A stretch of 64,000 bases of DNA from Melanocharis versteri (Eukaryota > Chordata > Aves > Passeriformes > Melanocharitidae). Below, piece after piece: positions 50,886 to 64,000 of this stretch. The translations under genes and the position numbers were made by a program. The notes under the pieces are model-generated. The model was not told the origin of the DNA. It saw only the letters and a program-made list of their open reading frames with translations, and made no database searches. Location of the stretch: contig VZTG01004475.1 in NCBI GenBank assembly GCA_013397845.1, forward strand, positions 910,506 to 974,505, in the 5' to 3' direction. Positions within the stretch are counted from its first letter, which is position 1; every line of letters starts with the position of its first letter.

Positions 50886-53800
50886 TCCTTGGTGGGGCCT
50901 GCAGTATTTACTTCAGGAAGGGACATTAATCTGTAAGACCTGGCTAAACTCCTTTGATCTCGTTAGCAGGCAAACTGCTGTCTGAATTAGCCTCTCTCTG
51001 AGCAGGCAAAATTTAAGCTGAATTTTGCCCTTCCTTATTCTGCTTTCTTGTTTGTGTTTAAAACTTCTTCCCAGTAACCATTTTGAAGACATGAGGGAGA
51101 GAAGGCTCATTTTAGCCTGTCATTAAGAACATTTTGTTATTTATTGTCCATTGCTCATTATTGATTGTAGACTAAGCCTCACGGTTGTTTGAAAAAGAAT
51201 CTTCAGTTCTGAATAGGAGAATTCTCTGTAGATCTGGTCAGCTTTTCCTGCTATTCCTGCTACTTTGATCTGCATTTAAATTTATATTCAATGAATATTA
51301 TTCCTGTTTTGAAAAAATAATACTATTAATACTATCCTAGAGGTGAACTGCTATCCAACTACATATATTTATTGTGCATGAAAAAATGATTTTTATATAG
51401 TTTAATGTGTTTTTTTTTTCTAATGCAAGAGCAGTAATTCTTTTGTTATACTCCATGTAACTTGTATTTTGTACTTCTGCAGAAAATACCTGTTTTTTAG
51501 TAAATTGTATGTTTTTATTCAGAGATGCTGAACTCAGGTGTTGGAGGAAAGGAAATATTATAGCTGGTAGAGTTGCTGTGCTGGTGCAAGATAAACTCAA
51601 TCCCTTGCTTTAGGAAGGAGCAGCTCTAGAGATCCACATCTCACATTTTGGGCAGTGTTTGAACACCTTGCCACGTTCCTGTTCAGCCATTGGAACTGGT
51701 TTTTATATTCTGGTAAACTATTCATTAAGAACCCTGCCTATTTATGAGAAGGGTCTGTGTAGCTTTTCATCACGTAAGGAGCAGTGATGGTATTAGTCTG
51801 TAATAATTTGATGGCTGAGAAACATTGTTCCGTTTCTCCTAGGAATGAAAAAAAACCAGCTTCAATATCAGCAGCATTTGGTATTTTCTATTAATTAATA
51901 ATTGTGTTAATTAAAAAGTGCATAATGGATGCTTCAGTGTCTTCTGAGGGTGTGAATTTTAGAACAGATTGTCTGATGAAGATCTTTAAAAAACATCGAG
52001 CATCGAATGATGTCTGTAACTAAATTATATTTTATTCAGGTCCTTTATATTTCAGTAACATTACATTGGGAAAAAACCCAGAAAACAGCAACTGTTTGGT
52101 AATTCATCCTAATAATGAGCACAGATAACGTAGGAAGGTATTTTAGCATTGCACATTAGCACCTGATTGCTTGAAATCCTGCTTCAAAACCACACATGGA
52201 TTTAATGTGAGTAATACCAATATGTCACTATGCACAGCATTGCAAAATAATTAACAACTCCAGCTTTACTCAGTGAGCCTGCCATTTGAAAACAACCTGA
52301 AAAGAAGTTGGATTTTGGAAATACCAAACATATTTATAATTGTAATATAATTCACCGGAGTTAATAATTTTAGAAGTATAGTGAAGTTCTTGCCTGAGTA
52401 TCAACCACAGAGTAATTACCTACACACAGAGCACCACATAAAGGTATTTAACTCAAAGTTTTGAAATATGATAAGCAACTCAGCATCATTTTCAGAAAAT
52501 CATTTTTATGTCCTTATTTCATTGAAGGTTAAAATGCTTTTTGAAAATAAACATTCCTTGAAATATTTTAGGCTGAACAACATACTTTCAGTTGTGTTTT
52601 TAGCATCTTGACCTGAGAATGTTAATTTGAACATTTCTTCAGTAAGCCATAAGCAGGTGTAGAGTGACTGCAGTAAAATCGTGATAGTTTACACTAATAA
52701 ATGATCTCATTCTGTGACTGTGAGTATACATTCAGGTTATGTAGACCTTGTAGCACAAGATAGTACAGTAATACCTGGAAAAGAAACATTAGCTGTCTTA
52801 TTGTGCAATAGAATGTTGATATTTGGGGTCGGGTGCTCAGCAAGAATTATCTTTTAAATTTATGTGCCATTGAGTCCTCCTGAAGTAAGCAAGGGACGAT
52901 GAATTATTGAGAGACTTTGGGTTGAAACTCTGAGAGCTTGACAGCCTCTCACTAGGAAAGGGAGAACAGAGGAAAAAATCTTACTATGAAGTAAATTAGG
53001 AAAGCATTTCTTACGTGACATGTAAGGAACCATAGCTATTACAGGGAGGTTATGTAATCTGATTTTTATTTATTTATTTAAAGTAAAGTTCCTCCTAGAT
53101 TGAGCACATGGCAAACAGGAAGATGACTATTACACAATTTAAGGTAGGTCTGCATGATTTGTCTTTAAAGTGAAATGAGCTGGAAACTTAGACTGCTTTT
53201 GAAGTCTTGAATTCCTTTCCTGCAGGTGTTTACCATTGCAAAAGCTTTGACAACAATTTCTACCATTGTTACTTGAATAAATTTCTTTTAAGAGAGCTTT
53301 TAGGTTAGACTTTGAACTGGAAAAGGCATAAATATATAGAAAATCTCCCTTGTCAGTATGTTTTCTATTAGCCAGCCTGTCAAATAACTAAGCTTGACTC
53401 AGCCCTGGATTTTACTTAAAAACTCATTCGTATGATTCTAGAGTGTGACAACCCATTTATGTTAATACAGGTTCCAGCTGCAGATCCATGGAATACAGAA
53501 CTCTCTTCCTGCAGTGCATTTCCAATCCATATTCACTAAAAGGGGCAGCTTCCCTGGCACTCCTGATTTCTTTTTCTTGGTGTCCTAACCACAGTTACAG
53601 ACACCTTCCAGAACTTATCCTCCAGATGAATATAGGGGAGCTGTGTGCTAATCCTTTGTATTGGATGCTAAATGCAGAGTTCTGTGGAAGGCTGAATTCA
53701 GCAGATGCTGGATTATTATTGATGAAAATGTTGCCAGAATTCATTTGGGATTCTCTTTCCACTTAGCAGCTGTGGCAGGAGGAGATGTGAATTGGGTTGA

Positions 53801-54737
53801 GTGCCAAGTTCTAGCTTTGCCTTCTGCTGATGTGGATCCATAGATATCTTCTTGACTTTCTTTTTAAAGTATTATTTACTTAAAACAGTCATTGGGATTA
53901 AATACATGATCCTGCTCTGGATCACACACAGTGTCTTTCCAGCTGTGAGATACTTCAGAGATTCTCTCTCTGGGATTTAAGATCCAATATTGACAGACAT
54001 TTCTGTCTACATCCCCCTCCTGACCACTTTCCTGAGATGTAATCCTTGGCCAATCTGATTTTCCCTGCATTTTATCTTACTTTGACATCAGCCTTTCTGT
54101 TGATCGTGCTTGGTGTGTAGTTTAACACGTATGAGGTGGTTCAATGACAACTGAGCTTACTGGGAGCCTTTTGTGGGTTTGGTTATTTTATAAATCTGAG
54201 TGCTGCACGTTTCTTACAGCCTGTGTTAATACCACTTCCTTGTAATGAACCTGAGCAGAGCAGTAAATAGAGATATATTGGTTTTTGCTGAGCTGGGGAC
54301 TTGCAGGGTTGGTTTACTGACTTCAATCTCTTGAGGATTTTCAGGAAAATCGAAAAGTTTGTGGATACATATTTTCTTGTAGTACTTTATGTTCTTTAAG
54401 TCGCTGTCATCATTATGGATAGGTCAGTTAAATGAATGCAATTCCAATCAAATTGCCCCAGCTTTACTCTTAGCACACAAAGATCATTGTTGGTAGCTGG
54501 CAAAAATTTTATTGTGATGGTATTGCTTTAGGGTTTGACTAATACTATTATATGTCTAGTGATTTATCACTAATTATTAAGTTGAGGTAGTTAGAGTAAT
54601 TTTATCAATCAGTGATTTGACAAGAGACTTCTCAGAGTTTAATGCCAAGTCCTTGTCCCAGAAGAGGCAGCTTTACTTTTCACAAAGCCAAATTGTGACT
54701 TAGCTCTTTAACATAATATTGTGTATTATCCTTAATT

Positions 54738-54800
54738 AAAAAAAAAAAAAAAAAAAAAAAAAACAACAACAAAAAAAAAACCAAACAAACAAAAAAACCC
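54738..54800 (+). repeat. A26 run with CAA / AAAC tail
   Basis: Twenty-six consecutive A (54738-54763), then CAACAACA, A10 and CAAACAAAC-type sequence to about 54800. No identifiable retroposed body lies to the left, so it is annotated as low-complexity sequence rather than a retrocopy tail. Confidence 0.9.
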
Positions 54801-57800
54801 ACACTTTTAAAGAACTGCCAGAGCAGTTTGAAGAACGCCAATACCACAATAGCTAATCCATAGTAGCTGTAGTTTAATTTCTTCTTGCCATTTCAAGATA
54901 CATGTACGCTGTTTATCAGGAATATTTCTGTGAAATTTTAGGGCAGAATAATCCAATCAATTGTAATTGCAAGATTGACTTTGTACGTAATCCAAGCCAA
55001 ATAATTGTGCCACCAAGCTCATAATTAATTTTAGAGTATGTACTGGAATTTCACTGGGTTTTGATTATCATTGGTGCTTCTGCAGTGCTTCTGAATGAAT
55101 TTTTCTAGTATTTTGCATTTTAAACAAATACCTCCGTTTATTAATAGTGGGTGTGTTCCAGATAGCTTGGCTGCATGTGCCAGCCTGTGGAATCCTCTGG
55201 TGTAGCTTTCACTGTTCTTTTTCAATTTATACAGACAGGAAGCACCACAGCTGGAAGTATCCTTGGTGTACAACTTCATGGAGCAACACTTGAGCTAATG
55301 AGGGGTTTGTATTTATAGAAGTTGCTCTGAAGAGGCACTCAGAGTTTCAGAAATTAGTCTTAATTATTTCAGACTCTTGATTATTCAGTGGACTCTGTGC
55401 TTTTCTGATCTGAGGAAATTTCCAGCTGCAGGCTGCCAGCTCTGATTCAGGTAGTTGGTTGTTGTTGAAAGTGTCAAGTTATCTGACCATAATAAAAATA
55501 TATAATATATAATAAAAATAAAATTCAGCTGCAGGAAACAGAGAGGCTTGTGGCAGGTTGTGCAAAAGATGCCATCTGTGTATCTCGGTGTGTTTGTGGT
55601 TAAGAAGTGAGTTAGGGAGGATGCAGTACAGATTTTCTTACCTTGAAGGAGTTCTTGCACATCAGTCATGTCCTTCAGGAGCTGCCCTGAATATGGAGTT
55701 AAATACCAGTTTCACTTTCTTCTTTGTCTCAATGAATTCCCTTTGGAAATATTTCAAGGGAAGCAGAGCCTTTGGGTACTGAGGTTCCTGATGCAAATTA
55801 CACACACACACTGAATGTGGCCAATACTTCTCAAAAAAAAAACCCCACAAATTTATTCCAAAACCTCTGAGAAGCATTGCAAAAGATGATTTTAAGAAGC
55901 TTTTGATCTAAGTGGAATGACTTTATAGTATCAACCCTGGGTATGAGATACGTATCCTTTATAGAACTCATTTTTAGTTACAGCTTGAAAAATGTGATTC
56001 CATGCAGAGCCTAAAGAGCTCATCAATATAAAGGACTTCAAGTTAAGGATTGGAAAAAAACCCACAAGAATAATTGAGTTATATTGCTGGTTACTTACAG
56101 AGGTTTGTGTTGTGTTGACTTTCTAGGAACAGAAGAAAATTGTTTTGTTTTAAAGTTCTGTAGTCAGAATACAGGGAACCAACACTTACGAGCACGTTTC
56201 CAAGCAGTGGTAGAAAAACACCACCTTCCATAGAGAGAACACACTTAAGCTAGAGGTTAACTAGAAAAATTTGAAATATTTACTTCCTTAGAGTAGGAGA
56301 CAGGAAAGTATTGAATAAATTTTAAAGCAAGTATAATTAAACCAATTAATCTAAGGCAATACATTATTCTGCTCAATAAGCTCCGATGGGAAAATTATTA
56401 TTTAAACAAATTTGCATACGTAAAAAAAATCTAATTTTGTCATTAAATTATATAGGTTTATAGATACATGAAGTTTCATCAATACAGGTCTAATAATATC
56501 TAATTATATGTACAACAGCATTCTGTAAGGAAGATAAATAATAGCCTATAGCAAATTCATATTAATATATTAAATAATTTGGGTGATTGATTGTTTCAGG
56601 TTTCCTTTTTCTGTGTTTTCTCTTAGCCCATTAACACTTTCCAAGAGTCAGTGCCACTTTTTCAACTTCTACTCATAAGTAAGGTTGGATTTTTGTGCGA
56701 AATTAATTAACTAAGAGGCTGTGTTTTTTAAAGAAGTCGTTTCCTTCATTTCTGTGTTTTCTGTCAAATCAGTGCAAGCATCAGTCCTTTATACATATGT
56801 GTGTCTACTTAGTTAAATGCATTTATCATCTTCTCAGCAGCTGGCTTCACTCAGCACTGCTGACTGTGACTGTCAGCAAAGTAATGGAATATCTTTCAAG
56901 TGCCCTCTCCATGCTTCATTCTGAGCTACATTTTCAGTTCACTTTTAGAGATAATCAGGACTCTGAATTGCTTAACCAGATTAAACCAAAATTGAAGAAA
57001 GTTTAATTTTAGTTAAAATAGAGTTGTAGCAAAGCAATAGCTCGTGCTTTTTCATGTAGTAAAATTTTGCTTGTTTCACAGCATTAAATACCTTTTCCAC
57101 ATAATTGTTGTATTGCTCTTTGTGCAAAAGCCACAAATGTGCCACAATGAAGTAAAAGTGCAGTAGAGAAGATCAGCTCTACTTACAGGCTCAAATAGTA
57201 TTTTTAGCCTCTGGTCTGTTATTACTTAAATATTAGACTTGTTTACTGCAGATGAACTGCAGGCAGTTAAATTGGTAGCCTGAAATTGTGTAAAGGGGTA
57301 TTTGAATTTTTGCCTCATAATGAGCAGTGATAGACAACTCAACTGCTCAGCCAGTCCTGTCTCATTGAAGTGCCCTTATGCACCAGGTTTGAGAATGGAG
57401 TGCATGGGAAAATCATATTTGATCTTTGAGTGGCTATAAATATTTGTTTCTGAGCAGAAAACAGATACTTGAGGGTAAATTGCAACTTTCTTACAGCACT
57501 ATTGACAGGAAATAGTTTATTATAAAGCTGCAAATGCTAGTTTGCACTCTTGCATGAAATACAGTACCTGTGACAATAAAGAATGGTGCTACATGGTGTA
57601 GAGGCAATCACAACATGAATCATCTGTCACTTCAGCAAAACAGTGCCAATTGAATTTACAAATGTGGCATCTATTTATTGCTACCAGTACTGAGAAAGAG
57701 ACGAAAGGAAATGGAATTGATGATTACTTGTGACACATTAGTTTTATGAGAATAACTTATTTAACTCATGCTGTTGTAATAGCCCACGTGTTCTTTTTAT

Positions 57801-58318
57801 TTGTTTCTTTCAGTGAACCATATTTCTGTATATTTCTTGGGGCTTTTACCTATCAATATGATGGAGTTGTGAGCATCTACTACCTACAGCTGTGGTAGTG
57901 GCTCACCAGCTTTTTGTGTCTTCGAGGCAAAAAAATCGTGGAACTGAATTGTGACAGTAAATAGAATCAGAACAGGCAACACTGAGGGTAGATTATCAAA
58001 CATGTTTTGACACAAGCGCTGAATGAACTTTACAATAATGATTAAGTGATGTAGGAGGGTGATGCCGTGCCCTTCTCATTGCAAAAAGTCTTGGGTGAGG
58101 TTTGTGTTGATACAGCAGCACATCAGAGCTTGTGAGCTGTGCTGGCAGGTGGGGCTGATGTGCCCAGACTCTGCTCTCCAGGGACGCGTCACTGGCAGCT
58201 GGGGGTGCTCTGGTTCGTGTGACACGGGGCTGGGGGGGTGTGTGTGTGCACATCCCTGTGTTTGCAGGCTGTGACAGTCTGTGTCGGGTCTGTGCCATCA
58301 CTCTGCCTCCGTTCACAC

Positions 58319-58540
58319 AGTCACAGGACCAGTTAGGCTGGAAAAGACCTCCAGGATCATGGAGTCCAACCTTTGTCCACTCACCACCTTGTCAAATAAA
58401 CCATGGCACTAAAGGCCAGGTCCGGTCGATTCTTGCACAGCTCCAGGGATGCTGACCCCACCATCCCCATGGACAGCCCCTTCCAGTGCCTGACCACCCT
58501 TTCAGTGAAGAAATTCCTCCTGATGCCCAACTAGTTATTG
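58319..58540 (-). mobile_element. CR1 LINE, 3' fragment (relatively intact)
   Basis: Antisense CR1: the left edge 'TCACAGGACCAGTTAGGCTG' is the element's 3' end. It is followed by 'GAAAAGACCTCCAGGATCAT', 'CTCCAGGGATGCTGACCCC', 'CCAGTGCCTGACCACCCTTT' and 'AAGAAATTCCTCCTGATGCC'. It ends abruptly near 58540 (5' truncation). It is better preserved than the other copies and so probably younger. It lies directly right of a GC-rich, CpG-containing stretch at about 58130-58310. Confidence 0.92.
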
Positions 58541-61500
58541 AACCAGAAGCCTGTATGAGATGATTTTACCACAATATCCAGACGCACACACAAATGATGA
58601 GTCCCAAATGCATTGACAATTCAGGTCTGTTTCTGTACATCTAACTTCAGACACGGCAAGAGTCTTCTTGATAGATGTGCATCTTTGAAACCTTGAGGTC
58701 CCATTCTTCAGAGACAGATGTGGTCCTTGGAGATCTCAGAGGAGAGTAAATTTTAATAGTAAGCTGTTGAAAAGGGAGGATGTTTATGAGAACTGTCCAC
58801 ATTTATGAAGTTGTCAAGATACCGCCATTGCACATACCTGTAACTTTGGTGAATAAATGAAACAAGGGATGTTGTGCTTGATACTGACCTTTAGAATAAG
58901 CAGGTCCTCTTCTTGGTAGAGGTTTGGCACATAGTTTGATTTATGTCTCTTCCATGGACCTGCATGTTTTTAAAGAAGAGCCAGGTCCTCAGCAGTTTCA
59001 GCTTGTGAAAACAATTTACTTGCTGCAAGCTCTTTGCTAGTACTTACTGTATTTCAGTGGCACGCCTTTTATAACAATGAGGAAAATGAGAGCGGCCTTG
59101 TGCTGAGTGGTTTAGCTAAGGTGCAGTTGTTATGAAGAGCAAGATTTGCATGGACATTTCTGTCCGTATAGGTTTTATATTGTTCTAGGTATCAGCTAAA
59201 TTTCATTAAGCTTCAGGGTAGCGGTCAAAAGGAAACTATTGATTTTTTTCTTCACTGCTTTCATGGGATTCTTCTGAGCTATATTCTATGTAAAAATAGG
59301 AAAAAAAAGAGGGGAATGGATTTCCTGCTTTGCCTGTGAGCTGAGTGAGCTCTGCACATTTAACACTGTGGGAAGGATCAAAGGGTGGTTGAGTGTCCTT
59401 CGAATCCTGGGGCAAGACCTGAGCTGGGCAGGGAGTGTTCTTTGAGGAGCTGTAGAGAGTCTGCCTTTTTCATTCCTCTTAAAAGGAGAAGTGTCTTCAG
59501 ATGAGTCAGGGTAACACGTTTGTGTTAATTATAAACAGTGCTTTGAGCCTGCCTAGAGAATGGGAAAAACCTGTGGAACTTCCCTGCTAATATTTTGCTT
59601 CTGAAATGTGATATTTCTTCAAAATAACATGTATAGAAGCAGAAAAATTTAGAACATGATACCTGTTTTTCAATATTTTAGTTTTGGTCTGTAAAGTTCC
59701 TATTGTTTTCCATGTTCATTTTTCATTGTTCTAGTACTATATTTTCTTTTTTTGCTTTCCAAGTTTTTCATTCTGTTATAGTATTTGGTCTTTTGCATGT
59801 CATTCTCTGTTTAAAAACGTGAGATTCCAAACTCCACTAACGGGTTATTCCACTGAGGGCATTATTTTATATATTAATATAAGCTAACAAAAAATATTTA
59901 TTTCCCTCCCAGAAAAAAAACAACTTGGGGACAGTTTTTAAAATTAGTTTAAGTAAAAATTCAAATTACAATATTCTTATTTTCTGCTGAATTTTACTAG
60001 CTCTAATTGGCAACAATCTCCAGTGTGTTTGTGGAAATGTTGTTCTTGTTATATAATTTGAAAAATAATCCTAAAAGTAGCATTTTTAAAAAATATGTGT
60101 AGGAATATATGTTAATCACTAACTCATCATTTAAAACATGGCCCAAAATGCAATATTCTGAAATGCTGCTGCTGCTCTACCCTTCTTCAACAAGGAATTA
60201 TTTTTTTTTCAAGCATTGCCTTATTTTCTATTTTGTTACAAATTTTCTTTGCTTCTGATCTTCCTGACTCAAATTGCCCTTGAATTTCAGGCAGCTTAAC
60301 CTAAACATTAACCAGCTCCTCAACTCTGTTATTTGAACAAAATGATGAATTTTGCATGCTCATCTCAGGTTACACAAGCTCGTTTGAGGAAGCAAAGCTC
60401 CTTACAAGAGATGGTTCAGAAATCATTTAGGACCAAGGACTCCGTTTGGAGTTTGGAATGAATATTCACAGAAAATGTGCTGTTGTGCACAAAATAAAAT
60501 CCAGTTCTCCTGGGTGTTTGTAATCGCCTTCTGAAGCTGAATCCAGCAGTAGCACGAGTCAGCATGAACGTAATAAAACATTGCAAATACATGAGCAAGT
60601 TAGTAAGTAAATTAAATACCAGCATTCATATCTCTGAGGAGTGCTGCAAATAGATTATGGTTTGTTTGTCTCTGTTCTGTAATCCAAGAAACAAACCAAC
60701 ATGTGTTACAAGTATTTCCATAGATTCAGAATTTTAGGAATTTCTGAGCATAGCTCTTTGTCCACTCCGTGCTATCAACAGGATTAATAGGGGCCTTGAG
60801 AACACCTGTATCTTCATTTCACAAAACTGTCATTTGAGATTGATTTACCAGCATATTTCTTTTTCTTCAGTAATTTTAATCAAATTATTACTGGTACATG
60901 ACCACATATATCTACTTTATCTGATCTTGAGTGAGAAAGATTAATAAAGATTAACTGAGGACTTGGAACACTTCCATTGCAATCTGGCTTTTGAAAATCA
61001 CTGATTCTTCTCTGTATTTCTTTTGATTGGGTGAAAGCCCTTTCAAACAAGGTAAAACCAGATAGAGGGTTTGTTTTTGCTTTTTTTTTTTTAATTTCTT
61101 GTATGCCTTTGATACATATAGTCAGAATTTAATGTGAAAATTAGCATCACTGCAGTTCCAATTGCATGCCCCACCAAAACAAAACTAAGTGGTATTAACC
61201 TACTTTGCATTGCTAGACATGCATTATTAGTAGATTTATCTTGTTTTACAAATTTTTTGACATTAATATCATGCAAGTAAAATTAACTCTGCAGCTCCTT
61301 TAAACTGCTAAATCAGCAGATACATATTAATTATTTATAATTTTCAGCCAGAATATTAGAGGCTTTCTTTTTTTAAATGGTTTTCTTGAATTATCCCGTA
61401 ACTCGTAAAAAAACCTAGAGACAAAGGATGATATAGAGATTCTTAAATTATTTTTTTAAAATCTGTGAGAAGCTTTTGAGTTGATGTGCCTATCTAAGTG

Positions 61501-62615
61501 TCATTCTGTGCCTGGGAGAGACTTAATGTCCTCGAGGATATGGGTATCCCCTGGAACTGTGGCTTGGGAATACGAGGCTTTGGGTTGAATTGGAGGAATT
61601 CCTGCCATGCCTTCCACCTCCTCATCCCAGCTTCCCTCTTACTCTGCTCATTTATTTAAGAGCACTGATCTTTAAAGTGTGCTGATCTGCTTCGTAATAC
61701 GGCTCCTGAAACAATTGTGCTGGCACAATGAAACCTTGGTGAAGCCAAAATGTGGCTTTCAACAGTTTCAGACAAATCTGGATGAATGCATCAGAGGTAT
61801 TTATTACTTAAGAAAAGCATCCTGTGCCACAGATAACATATGCAGTTTTATTTCATGTTGTCCTCCAAATACATACAGACAGCACGTGATTGTGAGTCAT
61901 TGCAATGTTCACTACATGCTATAAACAAAATAATTGTCACCCTAAACCTGTCACTTTCAGTGTTTTCTTACAGATTTTCTATTTCCATTCCACTGCTTGC
62001 AGAGCGCTGTAGGGCTTTTATTATTTTTAATAACAATAAATCTCATTATTATGAGTAAACAGGAATCTGTGCTTGTTCATAGTCAGAACAAGGAAGGTGT
62101 ATGTTACCTGATGTGTGTTCTGGCAGCTGCAAACCTATTGCACATAAGGCAAGACCCTTATTTTACTATATTTAGTCTCCATCATCACTGAAGGGGAGGA
62201 AATCTGTGTCAGTATCTCTCTTCCAGGTTTGTTGTTTGTTCTGTCTATAGTGGCCATCACCCAGGTTTAGTTCATGAGGGAGCAAGCTCTGAGACCAACC
62301 CATTACCTCTTTAATTTTCCAGAAGTTCCTTATTTCTTGAAGTGGTTAACAGAGAACATAATTCATGCAGGAGGTGCTGTGTGCCCTCTGCTGCTGTGAT
62401 TTTGTGGTCCCACTCTGGAGCAGGGTACTCCTGCTTGGTGGCTGCCTGGATCGAGAGGAACAGGATTTTTTGATTTTTTTTCTTTTTCCCAGTGAAACTG
62501 ATAACAAATTCCATAATGTGCTTGGCACTTGAATTGAAAATGTTCCGTAATGTGTCAGTTTTTAAATCCACCTCTGCCAAGTTCATCAGTTTGATTCGTG
62601 TTCCCTCCTGCACAG

Positions 62616-62631
62616 GCACACACACACACAT
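62616..62631 (+). repeat. (CA)n dinucleotide microsatellite
   Basis: About seven CA units (GCACACACACACACATC). Confidence 0.88.
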
Positions 62632-64000
62632 CCACATGAGCTTCCCTCCAGATTCCAGTTCAAGAACATCCTATAGCCAATAGTCTGGGAAATATATTTT
62701 CTGGGAGCAGCAAACAGGCACATTTCACACATAGGCTTGCAGGTATAGGATTCCTGAAGTAGTTTTCCCTAAGGTAAAGATTAAAAAAATGAAGTCCAAA
62801 TATGTGTCTGATGCTTAATAATTTGTATTGTGCAGTGATTCTGAACATCAGAGCAATTGCTTCAAGTAGTTCTGCTGAACTCCATTGGTTTCATACCTGT
62901 GTGTATTTTAGGAAAGTAGAAGATATCAAATTATTATCCAAATTAAGATTTGGATAAGATGGTCGCAGCAGTTTGTGGTCAGCTTTTTACATGGATGATG
63001 TTTCTGAGTGTTTCCAATCTTTCCACACACCCCCCTTACAGTGGGTTGTACCTGTGATCTTAGACTTAATGAAGGTAGAAGGTGCTAAGCAGATGTTCTG
63101 CTATCAAGAATACCTCAAATAGAATCCAAAATTAAATACTAAAGTATTGAATGTGCTGGTTTGAACTCACTATGGATGGCAAAGAATAAATTGTGCAGAA
63201 ACCTAAATTTATGATTATTGGATTTTTTAAAATAAGCTTATTTTTAAAGCATCAAAAGATATTTATTTTTGTCCTTTAACCCATAAGACTTCTGTCAACC
63301 CTTTTAAATCTCCACCACCACTGTTAAAACGTTGGACAGTGGTTTTGTTTTTTTTTGTCACATGGCCAAACCTGCTGTCAGTTAGTAGAGATTTTCTTTC
63401 AGTTCAGTAGTGAGGCAGGCATTTGCTAACACACGAAAACCTGACAATTGTCTTGCTCTTTCTCCCCTTTTACATTCCAATGTTAGTAGAACATAAAAAT
63501 ATGTTTTAGCTGTTTGTAATATGTGGAAGAACTGCTCTTTCCTTTTTACGACTTAGTGGTTACACAATTGTAGGATACTTAAAAAGGAAAAATTTTACTT
63601 CATGTCAGTTGGTGTGGAAATGTTATGTAATGTTGCTCTATTTTGGCCACCTCTATGTCATTTTAATTATCAGCCACTACAACGAGCTAAGTGGAAAAGG
63701 GGATTCAAAATCGTCAGAGTATTGTGAAAAATTGTTTGGTTTTCTTTTTGTTCTTGCCATTTTTTAAAATATTCTCAGAAAGGAGCAGGGAAATTAATGA
63801 GATGGTTTTGCATCAGTGTGTCAAAGCAGTTTTGCTTTTACACAATAAATGTGTTGCTTTTTATTCTATGTATCTTAAAAAGAAACAAGACTGACAGTAT
63901 TTTTAAAGTACATTAAGTAGGCATTAAGACAAGAGTGATTTGCACTGAGAGAGAGGGGACTGATGCTTTTTTTCTCTTTCATGGTGGTTAAGCACATTTC

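Larger units (their letters stand above)
34790..64000 (+). other. NAALADL2: Downstream NAALADL2 intron (partial), no further exon recognised
   Basis: More than 29 kb following exon B. The next exon should start in phase 1 and encode the end of the PA domain. I looked for residues typical of NAALADL2 there and found none, so the intron probably runs past the window end. It is more repeat-bearing than the first two segments: CR1 pieces at 41706-42225, 45436-45548, 47894-47968 and 58319-58540, an AT microsatellite at 40679-40790, T/G-rich tracts at 41347-41405 and 44102-44197, a 13-bp triplication at 48793-48831, and an A-rich tract at 54738-54800. A 157-codon open frame at 37767-38240 has no recognisable domain. 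Confidence 0.72.

Noticed and set aside
1..64000. CRISPR arrays, operons, tRNA, rRNA or a novel multi-gene system
   Set aside because: No regularly spaced direct repeats, no tRNA-like cloverleaf seen by eye, and no clustered coding sequences. The window is eukaryotic intron with two exons.

Overview
The window looks like part of a bird nuclear genome. The DNA is AT-rich and almost entirely non-coding. The interspersed repeats I can recognise are 5'-truncated CR1 LINEs, several still anchored at the typical CR1 3' end (ATTCTGTGA-like on the sense strand). I see no Alu, L1 or other mammalian repeats. Two short exons with good vertebrate splice sites lie 23.8 kb apart. CR1 as the dominant repeat together with few repeats overall is characteristic of birds; another sauropsid is possible but less likely. 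The species cannot be named from this sequence.

The only gene I can support is the + strand gene NAALADL2 (N-acetylated alpha-linked acidic dipeptidase-like 2, M28B / transferrin-receptor-like family). Two consecutive coding exons are visible: 10731-10850 (40 codons, phase 0 to 0) and 34639-34789 (50 codons plus one base, phase 0 to 1). Joined in frame they encode about 90 residues of the protease-associated (PA) domain. They include an N-glycosylation sequon, the 'LLYTDPCD' turn and the 'GGDPSTPGYP' motif. Everything else reads as intron of this very large gene: more than 10.7 kb upstream, 23,788 bases between the exons, and more than 29 kb downstream.

Layout: 1-10730, intron with no recognised exon; 10731-10850, PA-domain exon A; 10851-34638, intron holding two CR1 remnants (23421-23650 and 26441-26497), a 31-bp tandem duplication (33359-33420) and several T/G-rich tracts; 34639-34789, PA-domain exon B; 34790-64000, intron holding most of the CR1 material (41706-42225, 45436-45548, 47894-47968, 58319-58540), an AT microsatellite (40679-40790), a 13-bp triplication (48793-48831) and a long A-rich tract (54738-54800).

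I found no promoter, CpG island, tRNA, rRNA, CRISPR array, prokaryotic-style operon or convincing second gene. The open frames of 60-168 codons scattered on both strands are about what AT-rich DNA of this length gives by chance. I did not find an undescribed biological system here, and the findings below are correspondingly modest.
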